Source of the DNA: Pseudomonadota bacterium
Lineage (GTDB): Bacteria; Pseudomonadota; Alphaproteobacteria; Acetobacterales; Acetobacteraceae
DNA length: 11,500 bases
Direction: 5' to 3'
Assembly: GCA_021780935.1 (NCBI GenBank)
Contig: JAJXXT010000089.1
Location: 532-12,031, forward strand
In this document: positions 1-7,088 of the stretch, piece by piece
Layout: every line of letters starts with the position of its first letter
Numbering within the stretch: position 1 is the first letter of the stretch
Made by a program: the position numbers and the translations under genes
Notes under the pieces: generated by a model
The model's database searches: none
Told to the model about the DNA's origin: nothing
What the model saw: the letters and a program-made list of their open reading frames with translations, nothing else

Positions 1-309
1 CCGCCTGCCCCCGCCGTGCCGGTGGTGCCGCGCGCCGGCGTGGGCACGGCCTGCACCGAGGCGCCGCGCGGCATCCTGTTCCACCGCTACCGGCTGGACG
101 CGGAGGGCAGCATCCTGGAGGCCCGGATCGTGCCGCCCACCTCGCAGAACCAATCGACGATCGAGGACGACCTGAGGATCATCGCCACCCGCGACCTTCA
201 GCTCCCGGAAGACGAACTGCGCGATCATTGCGAACAGGCGATCCGCAACTACGATCCGTGCATCTCCTGCTCCACCCATTTCCTGCGCCTGGAGGTGCGG
301 CGGCGATGA
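1..309 (+). CDS. [NiFe]-hydrogenase large (catalytic) subunit, C-terminal fragment, group 3b-like
   Basis: The frame is open from the left edge, so the start lies outside the window; the last 102 residues are visible. The large subunit carries the NiFe(CN)2CO active site for H2 oxidation or proton reduction. Seen here: EAPRG followed by a FHRYRLD stretch, PPTSQNQ, and the C-terminal DPCISCSTH (bases 253-279), whose CxxC gives two of the four nickel-ligating cysteines. After the His only nine residues remain (FLRLEVRRR), the peptide expected to be removed by the endopeptidase encoded next. PPTSQN plus a DPCISCSTHFLRL ending resembles group 3b enzymes (cytoplasmic, NADP-linked or sulfhydrogenase alpha subunit) more than group 3d HoxH, which has a longer tail. 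The stop codon overlaps the next start (ATGA). Family certain; subgroup inferred from the tail only. Confidence 0.93.
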   Translation, partial: PPAPAVPVVPRAGVGTACTEAPRGILFHRYRLDAEGSILEARIVPPTSQNQSTIEDDLRIIATRDLQLPEDELRDHCEQAIRNYDPCISCSTHFLRLEVRRR

Positions 310-776
310 GCGCGCGGGCGCTGGTGATCGGTCTCGGCAATCCCGAGCGCAGCGACGACGCGGTGGGGCTGCACGTCGCGCGCCGGGTCGCCACGCTCGG
401 CCTGCCGGATGTGGTGGTGGAGGAGGCAGGGGGCGACACGCTGGCGCTGCTCGACCGTTGGGCGGGGGTGGGGCGCGTGGTGCTGGTCGATGCCGCGGCG
501 CCGATCGCGCTGCCGGGACGCATCCACCGGCTCGATCCGCTGGCCGGTCCGCTGCCGCGCGACCTCGCGCTGGGCTCGACCCACGCCTTCGGCCTGGCCG
601 AGGCGGTGGAACTGGCGCGTACGCTCGGGCTTCTGCCGCGGCGGATGAGGATCTACGCCATCGAGGCGGCGTGCTTCGACCCCGGCGCCGCGCTCTCCCC
701 GGCGGTGGCGGCGGCGGTGGTGCCGGCGGCGGGGCGGATCGCGGCGGAACTGGCGGAGGGACAGGGCGATGCATGA
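306..776 (+). CDS. Hydrogenase maturation endopeptidase (HyaD/HybD/HoxW family)
   Basis: A 156-residue protein, the usual size for this family. These proteases cut the C-terminal extension off the [NiFe]-hydrogenase large subunit once nickel is in place, acting in the cytoplasm. Seen here: an N-terminal GLGNPERSDDAVG loop with Asp18, VLVDAA with Asp62, and STHAF with His93. These match in place and spacing the three residues that bind the active-site nickel in HybD (Glu16, Asp62, His93), with Asp instead of Glu at the first. The ATG at 306 is chosen because it overlaps the large-subunit stop as ATGA and starts exactly at the conserved beta strand; the frame is open further upstream, but that would lie inside the large subunit. 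Its 3' end overlaps hypA by 8 bp. Its substrate is almost certainly the adjacent large subunit. Confidence 0.93.
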   Translation: MSARALVIGLGNPERSDDAVGLHVARRVATLGLPDVVVEEAGGDTLALLDRWAGVGRVVLVDAAAPIALPGRIHRLDPLAGPLPRDLALGSTHAFGLAEAVELARTLGLLPRRMRIYAIEAACFDPGAALSPAVAAAVVPAAGRIAAELAEGQGDA

Positions 777-1032
777 AACCGGTCTGGTGCGCGACCTGAT
801 CCGGCGGATCGATCAGGCCGCGGCGGCGAACGGCGCGGCGCGGGTGTCCGGCGTGCGGGTGTGGCTGGGCGCGCTCAGCCATCTGTCGGCGGCGCATTTC
901 CGCGAGCATTTCGAGATCGAATCCCGTGGCAGCACTGCCGAAGGGGCGAGCCTGACGATCACCGAGTCCGCCGACCCCGCCGATCCGGACGCGCAGCACC
1001 TGCGGCTGGAAACCCTGGACCTGGAGGTCTGA
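769..1032 (+). CDS. hypA: HypA-like nickel metallochaperone lacking the zinc-finger domain
   Basis: An 87-residue protein; HypA is normally about 113-118. HypA delivers Ni(II) to the hydrogenase large subunit together with the GTPase HypB. Seen here: the N-terminal MHE (His2 and Glu3, the nickel site of HypA), a conserved core reading VWLGALSHLS and then HFREHFEIESRG and AEGASLTI, and a C-terminal LRLETLDLEV strand. Normally a zinc-binding insert with two CxxC pairs lies between the last two parts. Here it is replaced by a short acidic linker (ESADPADPDAQH), and the protein has no cysteine at all. The reading frame is intact and the ends are well conserved, so this looks like a compact variant and not a decayed gene. 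It overlaps the endopeptidase gene by 8 bp and lies 8 bp before hypF. Assignment to HypA is secure by N-terminus and context; the activity is unproven. Confidence 0.85.
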   Translation: MHETGLVRDLIRRIDQAAAANGAARVSGVRVWLGALSHLSAAHFREHFEIESRGSTAEGASLTITESADPADPDAQHLRLETLDLEV

Positions 1033-1040
1033 GAGGGGGA

Positions 1041-3329
1041 ATGGACGCCGCCGCGCCGCACCGGCTGCGGATCGCGATCACCGGCGCGGTGCAGGGCGTC
1101 GGCTTCCGCCCCTTCGTCTATCGGCTGGCGCGGGAGGCCGGGCTCTCCGGCTCCGTCTGCAACAGCGGTGCCGGCGTGCTGATTGAGGCGGAGGGTGCAG
1201 CGCCGGCGCTGACGCATTTTCTCGACCGCCTGGCGGCGGAAGCGCCGGCAAACGCCGTGGTGACCGACCGCCAAGTGGTCCCGCTCCAAGCGCGCTTCAC
1301 GCAGGGCTTCACGGTGGCGCCGAGCCCCACGGACAGTCCCTGTTCCGCCGTCGTCATGGCCGATCTCGCCACCTGCGCAGCCTGCCGCGACGAGCTCCGC
1401 GACCCCGCCGACCGCCGCTACCGCTATCCGTTCACCACCTGCGTCGCCTGCGGCCCGCGCTACAGCGTGATCGCGGCGCTGCCCTACGACCGCGCCCGCA
1501 CCACGCTCAGCCGGTTTCCGCTGTGTCCGGCCTGCGCGGCAGAGTATGCCGATCCGGGATCCCGCCGGTTTCATGCCGAATCGATCTGTTGCCCGGCCTG
1601 CGGCCCGCAGCTCGCGCTTTGGGACGCGGACGGCAGCGTGCTGGCGACGCGGGAGGCGGCGCTGGCGGGCGCGGTGGCCGCGCTGCGCGCCGGGCGGATC
1701 GTCGCGGTGAAGGGCCTGGGCGGGTTCCAGCTTCTGGTCGATGCGCGCAACGACGCAGCGGTGGCCGCGCTGCGGGCCCGCAAGCGCCGGCCGCATAAAC
1801 CCTTGGCGCTGATGGTGGCCGATCTCGACGCCGCGATCGGGCTTGCCGAAGTCTCGGCGGCGGAGCGCGCGGCGCTGACCTCGCCGGCTGCGCCAATCGT
1901 GCTGCTGGCCCCGAGGCCCGAGGCGGCGCAGGTTCTGGCGCAAGCGGTCGCGCCCGGTGCACCGTGCCTCGGCATCATGCTGCCCACTACCCCGCTGCAC
2001 CATCTGCTGCTGCGGGAGTTGGCGTTTCCGGTGGTCGCCACCAGCGGCAACCACGGTGGCGCGCCGACTCTGGCCGACGAACACGACGCGCTTCGCGCGC
2101 TGTCGGGTGTGGCGGACCTGTTCCTGGTGCACGATCGGCCGATCCTCCGCGCGGTGGATGATTCGGTGGTCCGCGTGATCGCCGGGGAGATGACGCTGCT
2201 GCGCCGGGCCCGCGGCTACGCCCCGCTGCCGCTGGCCTGGCCGGCAGTCGAAGCGCCGCTCCTGGCGCTCGGCGGGCAGCAGAAGAACGCCGTCGCCACT
2301 GGTTTCGCCGGCCGGATCTTCCTCGGCCCCCATGGCGGCGATCTGGATGGGGCGGCGGCGCGGGACGCTTTCGCGCGCGCCGCCGAGAGCCTACCCGCGC
2401 TGCACCGGTTGCGGCCCACCCGCGTGGCCTGCGATCGCCACCCCGACTACGCCTCGACCCACTATGCCGAGACCCTGGGTCTGCCGGTCGTGCACGTGCC
2501 GCATCATCTGGCGCATGCGCTGTCCGGCATGGTCGATCGCGGGCTGGACGGCCCGTTGCTCGCGGTCGCCTGGGACGGCACCGGGTATGGCGGCGACGGC
2601 ACCATCTGGGGGGGCGAGTTCCTGGCGATCGATCGGCCGCGCTGGCGCCGCACCGCGCATCTGCTGCCCTTCCGCCTGCCGGGCGGCGAGGTGGCGGCGC
2701 GCGAACCCCGCCGCGCCGCGCTCGGCGTGCTGCATGCGCTGCATGGGGCGGCGGCGGAGATGACGGGATTGCCTCCGGTCGCGGCCTTCACCCAGGCCGA
2801 ACGCCGCGTGCTCGCCACCATGTTGGCGCGCGGCGTGGCCGCCCCGTTCGCCAGCAGCGCCGGGCGGCTGTTCGATGCGGTCGCCGCGCTGCTCGATCTG
2901 TGTCAGCGCGCGAGTTTCGAGGGTGAGGCTGCGATGGCGGTGGAAGCCGCCGCCGCCGGAGCCGAGGCCGCGGTGCTGCCGGCCCCCATGGTGAGCGGCG
3001 ATCGCCCGCTGGTGGTCGATTGGCGGCCGACGCTCGCTGCCCTGCTCGCCGCGCGCGCGGCCGGGGTGTCCGTGGGTGCGCTTGCGGCCGGCTTCCATGT
3101 CGCGCTGGCGGCGGCGATCGTCGCGGTCGCACGGGCCATGGAGGCGCGCCAGGTGCTGCTCACCGGCGGCTGCTTCCAGAACGCGCGGCTGACCGCGCTT
3201 GCGGTGGCCGGGCTGCGCGCGGCTGGGATCGCCCCGTTCTGCCATCGCCAGGTGCCGCCGAATGACGGCGGGTTGGCGGTCGGTCAGATCGCCTTCGCCG
3301 TCGCCCCGCTGATCGAGGAGGACGCCTGA
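1041..3329 (+). CDS. hypF: Carbamoyltransferase HypF
   Basis: A 762-residue protein, the standard HypF length. HypF makes carbamoyl-adenylate from carbamoyl phosphate and ATP and transfers the carbamoyl group to the C-terminal Cys of HypE, the first step in making the cyanide ligands. Domains in order: acylphosphatase-like (about 8-95, with [14 protein letters not shown]); two zinc fingers from residue 112 with the canonical CxxC-18-CxxC-24-CxxC-18-CxxC spacing; a YrdC-like domain (about 205-395, with [20 protein letters not shown] and TSGNHGG); and a Kae1-like C-terminal domain (about 405-762, with HHLAH at 488-492, DGTGYGGDG and [11 protein letters not shown]). The start at 1041 is set by the GAGAGGGGGA ribosome site just upstream and by the family N-terminus; an open frame reaching back to 861 lies inside hypA. 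No key residue is missing. Stop overlaps the hypC start (TGATG). Confidence 0.97.
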   Translation: MDAAAPHRLRIAITGAVQGVGFRPFVYRLAREAGLSGSVCNSGAGVLIEAEGAAPALTHFLDRLAAEAPANAVVTDRQVVPLQARFTQGFTVAPSPTDSPCSAVVMADLATCAACRDELRDPADRRYRYPFTTCVACGPRYSVIAALPYDRARTTLSRFPLCPACAAEYADPGSRRFHAESICCPACGPQLALWDADGSVLATREAALAGAVAALRAGRIVAVKGLGGFQLLVDARNDAAVAALRARKRRPHKPLALMVADLDAAIGLAEVSAAERAALTSPAAPIVLLAPRPEAAQVLAQAVAPGAPCLGIMLPTTPLHHLLLRELAFPVVATSGNHGGAPTLADEHDALRALSGVADLFLVHDRPILRAVDDSVVRVIAGEMTLLRRARGYAPLPLAWPAVEAPLLALGGQQKNAVATGFAGRIFLGPHGGDLDGAAARDAFARAAESLPALHRLRPTRVACDRHPDYASTHYAETLGLPVVHVPHHLAHALSGMVDRGLDGPLLAVAWDGTGYGGDGTIWGGEFLAIDRPRWRRTAHLLPFRLPGGEVAAREPRRAALGVLHALHGAAAEMTGLPPVAAFTQAERRVLATMLARGVAAPFASSAGRLFDAVAALLDLCQRASFEGEAAMAVEAAAAGAEAAVLPAPMVSGDRPLVVDWRPTLAALLAARAAGVSVGALAAGFHVALAAAIVAVARAMEARQVLLTGGCFQNARLTALAVAGLRAAGIAPFCHRQVPPNDGGLAVGQIAFAVAPLIEEDA

Positions 3330-3565
3330 TGTGCCTTGCGGTTCCCGGCCAGGTCCTCGCCATTGCCGGGGACGATCCGCTCACACGCTCCGCCCGGGTG
3401 GCGTTCGGCGGCATCGTCAAGCAGGTCGCGCTCGCCTTCGCGCCCGAGGCGCGAGTGGGCGATTACGTGCTGGTGCACGCCGGCGTGGCGATCGCGGTGC
3501 TGGACGCGGAGGAAGCCGTGCGCACGCTCGCCTGCCTGGCGACGCTGGAGGAGGAGGCGGAATGA
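3329..3565 (+). CDS. hypC: Hydrogenase assembly chaperone HypC
   Basis: A 78-residue protein of the HypC/HybG/HupF family. HypC pairs with HypD as the scaffold on which the Fe(CN)2CO group is built, then brings it to the large-subunit precursor. Seen here: the N-terminal MCLAVPGQV with the essential Cys2 (exposed after Met removal), the central [10 protein letters not shown] strand, and [10 protein letters not shown] with the conserved His. The start overlaps the hypF stop as TGATG and the stop overlaps the hypD start as ATGA, so translation is coupled on both sides. A single hypC copy is visible and no paralogue occurs in this window. Confidence 0.97.
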   Translation: MCLAVPGQVLAIAGDDPLTRSARVAFGGIVKQVALAFAPEARVGDYVLVHAGVAIAVLDAEEAVRTLACLATLEEEAE

Positions 3566-4653
3566 AATACGTCGATGAATACCGCGATCCCGTCGCCGCG
3601 CGACGTCTGGCGGGAGCGATCCGCGCGCTGGTCACGCGGCCCTGGACGATCATGGAAATCTGCGGCGGGCAAACGCATTCGCTGTTGCGCCACGGCATCG
3701 ACCAGATGCTGCCCGAGGGCGTGACGCTGCTGCATGGCCCGGGCTGCCCGGTCTGCGTCACCGCCGCCGAGGTCATCGACCAGGCGATCGCGCTCGCCGC
3801 AACGCCGGGCGTGATCCTCTGTTCCTTTGCCGACATGCTGCGCGTGCCGGGAGAGACCGGCAGCCTGTCGGCGGCAAAAGCGCGCGGGGCGGACGTGCGG
3901 ATGGTCTATTCCCCGCTGGACGCGGTGGCGCTCGCCAGGGCGCAGCCGGAGCGGGAAGTGGTGTTTCTTGCCGTTGGGTTCGAGACCACCGCCCCGGCCA
4001 GCGCCATGGCGGTGTTGGCCGCGGCGGAAGCGGGGTTGCGCAATTTCAGTCTGCTCGTCGCGCATGTGCTGGTCCCCCCGGCGATCGCGGCGCTGCTCGC
4101 CGCGCCGGACAACCGGGTGCAGGGGTTTCTCGCCGCCGGGCATGTCTGCACCGTGATGGGCTATGATGAATACGAACCGATCGCGCGGCGCTTCGGCGTG
4201 CCGATCGTGGTGACCGGGTTCGAGCCGGTTGATCTGTTGCAGGGCATCCTGTCCTGTCTGCGGCAGCTGGAGGCAGGGCGGGCGGAGGTGGAGAATGCCT
4301 ATGGGCGCTCCGTCCGCGCGGGCGGCAACGCGCCCGCGCAGGCGGCACTCCGCCAGGTGTTTGCGGTCGTGCCGCGCGTCTGGCGGGGCATGGGCGAAAT
4401 CCCCGCCAGTGGCCTCGATCTTGCGCCTGCCTATGCGCGCTTCGACGCGCGGGCGCGGTTCCGGTCCGCCGTCGCCGCGCCGGCGTCCGCCGGTCCCTGC
4501 ATCAGCGGCGAGATCCTGCGCGGGCGCAGCCGGCCCACCGCCTGCCCCGCCTTCGGGACCGGATGCACGCCCGAGCATCCACTCGGCGCCACCATGGTCT
4601 CCTCCGAAGGTGCCTGCGCCGCCTACTACCGCTATCGCCGGGCGGCGGCATGA
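3562..4653 (+). CDS. hypD: Hydrogenase iron-cofactor assembly scaffold HypD
   Basis: A 363-residue protein of normal HypD length. HypD carries a [4Fe-4S] cluster and, with HypC, holds the iron while two cyanides (from HypE) and one CO are attached. Seen here: ICGGQTHS with Cys34; GPGCPVC with Cys62 and Cys65, the thiol-disulfide pair of the family; [23 protein letters not shown]; and a C-terminal cluster-binding region with Cys313, Cys328, Cys335 and Cys352, ending near [10 protein letters not shown]. All the cysteines expected for catalysis and for the Fe-S cluster are present. The ATG at 3562 overlaps the hypC stop and starts the conserved [11 protein letters not shown]-terminus, so upstream in-frame codons were not used. 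It overlaps the hypE start (ATGA). Confidence 0.97.
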   Translation: MKYVDEYRDPVAARRLAGAIRALVTRPWTIMEICGGQTHSLLRHGIDQMLPEGVTLLHGPGCPVCVTAAEVIDQAIALAATPGVILCSFADMLRVPGETGSLSAAKARGADVRMVYSPLDAVALARAQPEREVVFLAVGFETTAPASAMAVLAAAEAGLRNFSLLVAHVLVPPAIAALLAAPDNRVQGFLAAGHVCTVMGYDEYEPIARRFGVPIVVTGFEPVDLLQGILSCLRQLEAGRAEVENAYGRSVRAGGNAPAQAALRQVFAVVPRVWRGMGEIPASGLDLAPAYARFDARARFRSAVAAPASAGPCISGEILRGRSRPTACPAFGTGCTPEHPLGATMVSSEGACAAYYRYRRAAA

Positions 4654-5690
4654 ACGCCCCGGTCTGCCCCCTGCCGGCGGCCGAGGAGGGCGTGATCGAA
4701 CGTGGCCATGGCGGCGGCGGCGCGTTGACCGGGCGGCTGGTCGCGGAGCTGTTCCGCCCCTGCTTCGGCGCGCCGCCGGACGAGCCGCTGCACGACGGCG
4801 CGACCCTCGCGGTGGGTGGCAGCCGGCTTGCTTTCACGACCGATTCCTTTGTCGTCACCCCGCTGGAGTTCCCCGGCGGCGATATCGGCGCGCTGGCGGT
4901 GATCGGTACGGTGAACGATCTGGCGATGTGCGGGGCGAAGCCGCTGTATCTCAGCGCTGGATTCATCATGGAGGAGGGGCTGGACATCGCGCGGCTCCGG
5001 CGCATCGCCGCCTCCATGGGCCAGGCGGCGGTGGCGGCCGGCGTGCGGGTGGTCACCGGCGATACCAAGGTGGTCGAGCGCGGCAAGGGCGACGGGATCT
5101 ACATTACCACCGCCGGTGTCGGGCTGATCCCGCCCGGCGTGACGATCGGCCCGCAGTGCGTCCGGCCGGGCGATGCCGTGCTGCTGAGCGGGGATGTCGG
5201 CCGGCACGGCATCGCCATCATGGCGGCGCGCGAGGGGCTGGGGTTCGAGACCGAGATCGTGAGCGACCTTGCCTCGCTCGCGCCCGTGGTGACTGGGCTG
5301 ATCGTGGCCGGCGTGACGCTGCACTGCCTGCGCGATCTCACGCGCGGCGGGCTGGCGACCGCGCTGGTGGAGATCGCGACCGGTGCCGGGGTCGAGCTGC
5401 GGCTGGACGCGGCTGCGGTTCCCGTGGGCGAGGCGGTGCGCGGAGCGTGCGAGATCCTCGGGCTCGATCCCTGGTACGTGGCGAACGAGGGTCGGCTGGT
5501 GGCGTTCGTTCCGGAACCGGAGGCGGCGCGGGCGCTGGCGATCCTGCGAAGCCATCCCGGCGGGGCGGAGGCGGCGATGATCGGCCGGGTCGCCGCCGCG
5601 TCCGGGCGCGGGCGCGTGCTGGCGGAGACGATCGGCGGGGTCCGGGTGCTCGATCTGTTGAGCGGGGAGCAATTGCCGCGGATCTGCTGA
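4650..5690 (+). CDS. hypE: Hydrogenase maturation protein HypE (carbamoyl dehydratase)
   Basis: A 346-residue protein of the PurM/SelD-like superfamily. HypE takes the carbamoyl group from HypF on its C-terminal cysteine and dehydrates it with ATP to a thiocyanate, the cyanide donor for iron in HypCD. Seen here: GHGGGG near residue 20, the ATP site around [17 protein letters not shown] (64-80) and [11 protein letters not shown] (86-96), [16 protein letters not shown] (136-151), [10 protein letters not shown] (180-189), [11 protein letters not shown] (229-239), and the diagnostic C-terminal PRIC with Cys346 as the last residue. The start at 4650 overlaps the hypD stop; an open frame extends upstream to 4563 but lies inside hypD and does not look like HypE. 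It is the last recognisable gene of the hydrogenase operon. Confidence 0.97.
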   Translation: MNAPVCPLPAAEEGVIERGHGGGGALTGRLVAELFRPCFGAPPDEPLHDGATLAVGGSRLAFTTDSFVVTPLEFPGGDIGALAVIGTVNDLAMCGAKPLYLSAGFIMEEGLDIARLRRIAASMGQAAVAAGVRVVTGDTKVVERGKGDGIYITTAGVGLIPPGVTIGPQCVRPGDAVLLSGDVGRHGIAIMAAREGLGFETEIVSDLASLAPVVTGLIVAGVTLHCLRDLTRGGLATALVEIATGAGVELRLDAAAVPVGEAVRGACEILGLDPWYVANEGRLVAFVPEPEAARALAILRSHPGGAEAAMIGRVAAASGRGRVLAETIGGVRVLDLLSGEQLPRIC

Positions 5691-5704
5691 CGGGTGCGGG
5701 CCGA

Positions 5705-5726
5705 CCGGCGGATCCCACCCCGCCGG
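5705..5726 (+). terminator. Weak hairpin after hypE
   Basis: A perfect 7-bp stem (CCGGCGG and CCGCCGG) around an 8-nt loop starts 14 bp after the hypE stop. No T-run follows, so it is not a classical intrinsic terminator. It may only slow transcription or stabilise the 3' end of the transcript, and such stems are common by chance at this GC content. Confidence 0.2.
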
Positions 5727-5814
5727 CGGCGGCGCTTGGCGCACCGGGGCTGCGTGAGCTCGCGCTGATCGGGCTGGTCGGCCCGGGGCGCCATGAGTTC
5801 CTGGCCGTTCCCGA

Positions 5815-5859
5815 CGGCTCGGCACCACCCGGGTCGTGACCAGCCACTCCATGGAGGAG
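5815..5859 (+). pseudogene. Fragment of an ABC ATPase gene (H-loop region)
   Basis: These 45 bp match bases 6834-6878 of the intact ATPase gene at 42 of 45 positions with no gap. In the matching frame they read RLGTTRVVTSHSMEE against RLGTTLVVTSHYMEE (residues 196-210 there), which includes the H-loop His of the nucleotide-binding domain. Nothing ATPase-like precedes it: the same frame holds stops at 5755 and 5785. It lies 13 bp before a macB fragment. It is read as the remains of a former copy of the downstream ABC locus. The match is far too good for chance or for family-level conservation alone. Confidence 0.75.
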
Positions 5860-5872
5860 CCGGATCCGCTTT

Positions 5873-6070
5873 CTCACTCTACCGCGGCGCCTCGATCGGA
5901 TCGAGCCGGGCCGCCTTGCGTGCCCGGAAGTAGCCAAAGAAAATTCCGATCGCGGCCGAGAACAGGAACCAGCGGCCGACCGCGAGCAGGGAGACCGGTG
6001 CGCGCCGCCCCGACAGCATTGAGATCGCCTCCGAGAACGCCACTCCCAGCACGATCACGGGGATGCCGCA
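5873..6070 (-). pseudogene. Remnant of macB 3' end (FtsX-like C-terminus)
   Basis: On the minus strand this stretch matches bases 7911 to about 8109, the 3' end of the intact macB. By hand I count about 25 differences in about 198 columns, near 87% identity, with one single-base gap. The readable part gives IVLGVAFSEAISMLSG, then RAPVSLLAVG, FLFSAA, GIFFGY and ARKAARLDPIEAPR, against residues 638-698 of MacB. A one-base loss near the end creates a stop (TAG) two residues early. The 5' side stops abruptly near 6070, where MacB similarity ends in the middle of a membrane segment. There is no ATPase domain, no periplasmic domain and no start, so it cannot make a working transporter. With the ATPase fragment just upstream it reproduces the order and orientation of the intact locus. 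Confidence 0.88.
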
Positions 6071-6080
6071 GGATGGCGGT

Positions 6081-6100
6081 GGCATCGGGCGGCATCGGGT
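6081..6100. repeat. 10-bp direct repeat, two copies
   Basis: GGCATCGGGC is followed directly by GGCATCGGGT (9 of 10 identical). It lies just beyond the end of the macB remnant, in DNA with no gene. It may be a slippage product at the break; no function is evident. Confidence 0.5.
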
Positions 6101-6212
6101 CCTCCTCCACGGGGTGGCATGACGGGTCCACGACAAGCAGCAAGCATGCCAGCGCCAAGCCGAGCATTAATTTTACGCAATTACATGGCTTGCGGAAGCT
6201 TGACCCGGGCCA

Positions 6213-6237
6213 TGGCACCGTGGCGCATCCGGTGCCA
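6213..6237. promoter_or_regulatory. Perfect 8-bp inverted repeat upstream of the ABC exporter
   Basis: TGGCACCG at 6213-6220 and CGGTGCCA at 6230-6237 form a perfect dyad with a 9-bp spacer, ending 11 bp before the ATPase start codon. Size and place suit a dimeric repressor site (for example TetR- or MarR-like, as often controls drug exporters), or an RNA hairpin over the ribosome site. No regulator gene adjoins it and no clear -35/-10 pair was found nearby. The base composition of the region becomes briefly AT-rich around 6165-6187, a possible promoter area. Confidence 0.4.
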
Positions 6238-6248
6238 GACTATAAGCT

Positions 6249-7088
6249 ATGGTCGTCGTATCCGCCCCCGCTTCCCCCGCGCTCGCCCAGCCCGTGGTCG
6301 AGCTGACCGGGCTGACCCGCCGCTTCGGCGATTTCACGGCGGTCGATCGGGTGAGCTTCGCGGTGGCGCATGGCGAGGCCTTCGGGCTGATCGGTGCCAA
6401 CGGTGCTGGCAAAAGCACGATCATCCGCATCCTGACCACTTTGCTGCCACCGAGCGAGGGAACCGTGCTCGTGGCCGGCTTCGACGTCGTCCGCCAGGCC
6501 AGGGAGGTACGGCGGCGGATCGGCTACGTGCCGCAACTGCTGTCCGCCGACGGTGCACTCACCGCCTGGGAGAACCTGCTGCTGTCGGCCCGGCTCTATG
6601 GCATCCCGCCGCGGGAAGTGCGTCCGCGCATCGACCAGGCGCTGGCGGCCATGGAGCTCGCCGCATTCGCGCACCGGCTGGTGCAGGGGCTTTCCGGCGG
6701 CATGATCCGCCGCCTGGAAGTAGCGCAGAGCATGCTGCACCGCCCTGCCGTGCTGTTCATGGACGAGCCGACCGTCGGGCTCGACCCGGTGGCGCGCCGC
6801 GCCGTGCTCGAGCACGTGGCCGAGTTGCGCCGGCGGCTCGGCACCACCCTGGTGGTGACCAGCCACTACATGGAGGAGATCGACGTGCTCTGCGATCGCC
6901 TCGCGGTGCTGAACCAGGGCCGGCTGGTGGCGCTCGGCACGCCGGCGGCGCTCAAGGCGCAGGTTGGACCGGGAGCGACCCTGGACGATGTGTTTGCGGC
7001 GTTGTCCGCCAGTCCCGCCGGCGCCGCCGCAACCGAAGGCTACAGGGATGTCCGCCAGTCACGCCGCGCCGCCAGCAGCCACGCCTGA
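6249..7088 (+). CDS. ABC-2 type exporter ATPase (DrrA-like)
   Basis: A 279-residue nucleotide-binding subunit. It hydrolyses ATP on the cytoplasmic side to drive export through the permease encoded next. Seen here: Walker A GANGAGKST (49-57), Q-loop Gln96 in YVPQ, signature LSGGM (148-152), Walker B VLFMDEP (168-174) with Glu173, D-loop VGLD, and H-loop His206 in TSHYMEE. The C-terminal GPGATLDDVFAALS is typical of the daunorubicin-resistance DrrA/CcmA-like group. The ATG at 6249 has a poor ribosome site; the GTG at 6294, just before VELTGLTRRFG, is a possible alternative. The last 41 bp overlap the permease gene, which couples the two. The substrate cannot be told from sequence; drugs, lipids or polysaccharides are all known for relatives. 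Confidence 0.93.
   Translation: MVVVSAPASPALAQPVVELTGLTRRFGDFTAVDRVSFAVAHGEAFGLIGANGAGKSTIIRILTTLLPPSEGTVLVAGFDVVRQAREVRRRIGYVPQLLSADGALTAWENLLLSARLYGIPPREVRPRIDQALAAMELAAFAHRLVQGLSGGMIRRLEVAQSMLHRPAVLFMDEPTVGLDPVARRAVLEHVAELRRRLGTTLVVTSHYMEEIDVLCDRLAVLNQGRLVALGTPAALKAQVGPGATLDDVFAALSASPAGAAATEGYRDVRQSRRAASSHA

Noticed and set aside
861..1040. A longer HypF with an N-terminal extension of 60 codons.
   Set aside because: The extension lies inside hypA in another frame, while a strong ribosome site and the family N-terminus mark the ATG at 1041.
813..2333. A 506-codon open frame on the - strand opposite hypA/hypF.
   Set aside because: It is rich in Arg, Gln and Gly with no recognisable domain, and lies wholly across hypF, whose domains are complete. 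It is a composition artefact.
4229..5839. A 536-codon open frame on + in another frame of hypD/hypE, running past hypE into the intergenic region.
   Set aside because: It spans two confirmed genes out of frame and its product is Arg/Gly/Ala-rich. The tail beyond hypE (5691-5839) shows no family resemblance that I could see.
6241..6246. TATAAG as a -10 promoter box for the ABC exporter.
   Set aside because: It is only 2 bp before the start codon, and the bases 17 bp upstream (6218-6223) do not resemble a -35 box. A TTGACC at 6200-6205 is 35 bp away, too far to pair with it.
5860..6250. An insertion sequence or transposon as the source of the remnant region.
   Set aside because: No transposase fragment, clear terminal inverted repeats or target-site duplication could be seen; the recognisable content comes from the neighbouring ABC/macB locus.
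5836..6306. A 156-codon + strand open frame starting within the ATPase fragment.
   Set aside because: After the 10 residues from the ATPase remnant it reads the antisense of the macB remnant and then the leader of the ABC gene, so it is not a real gene.
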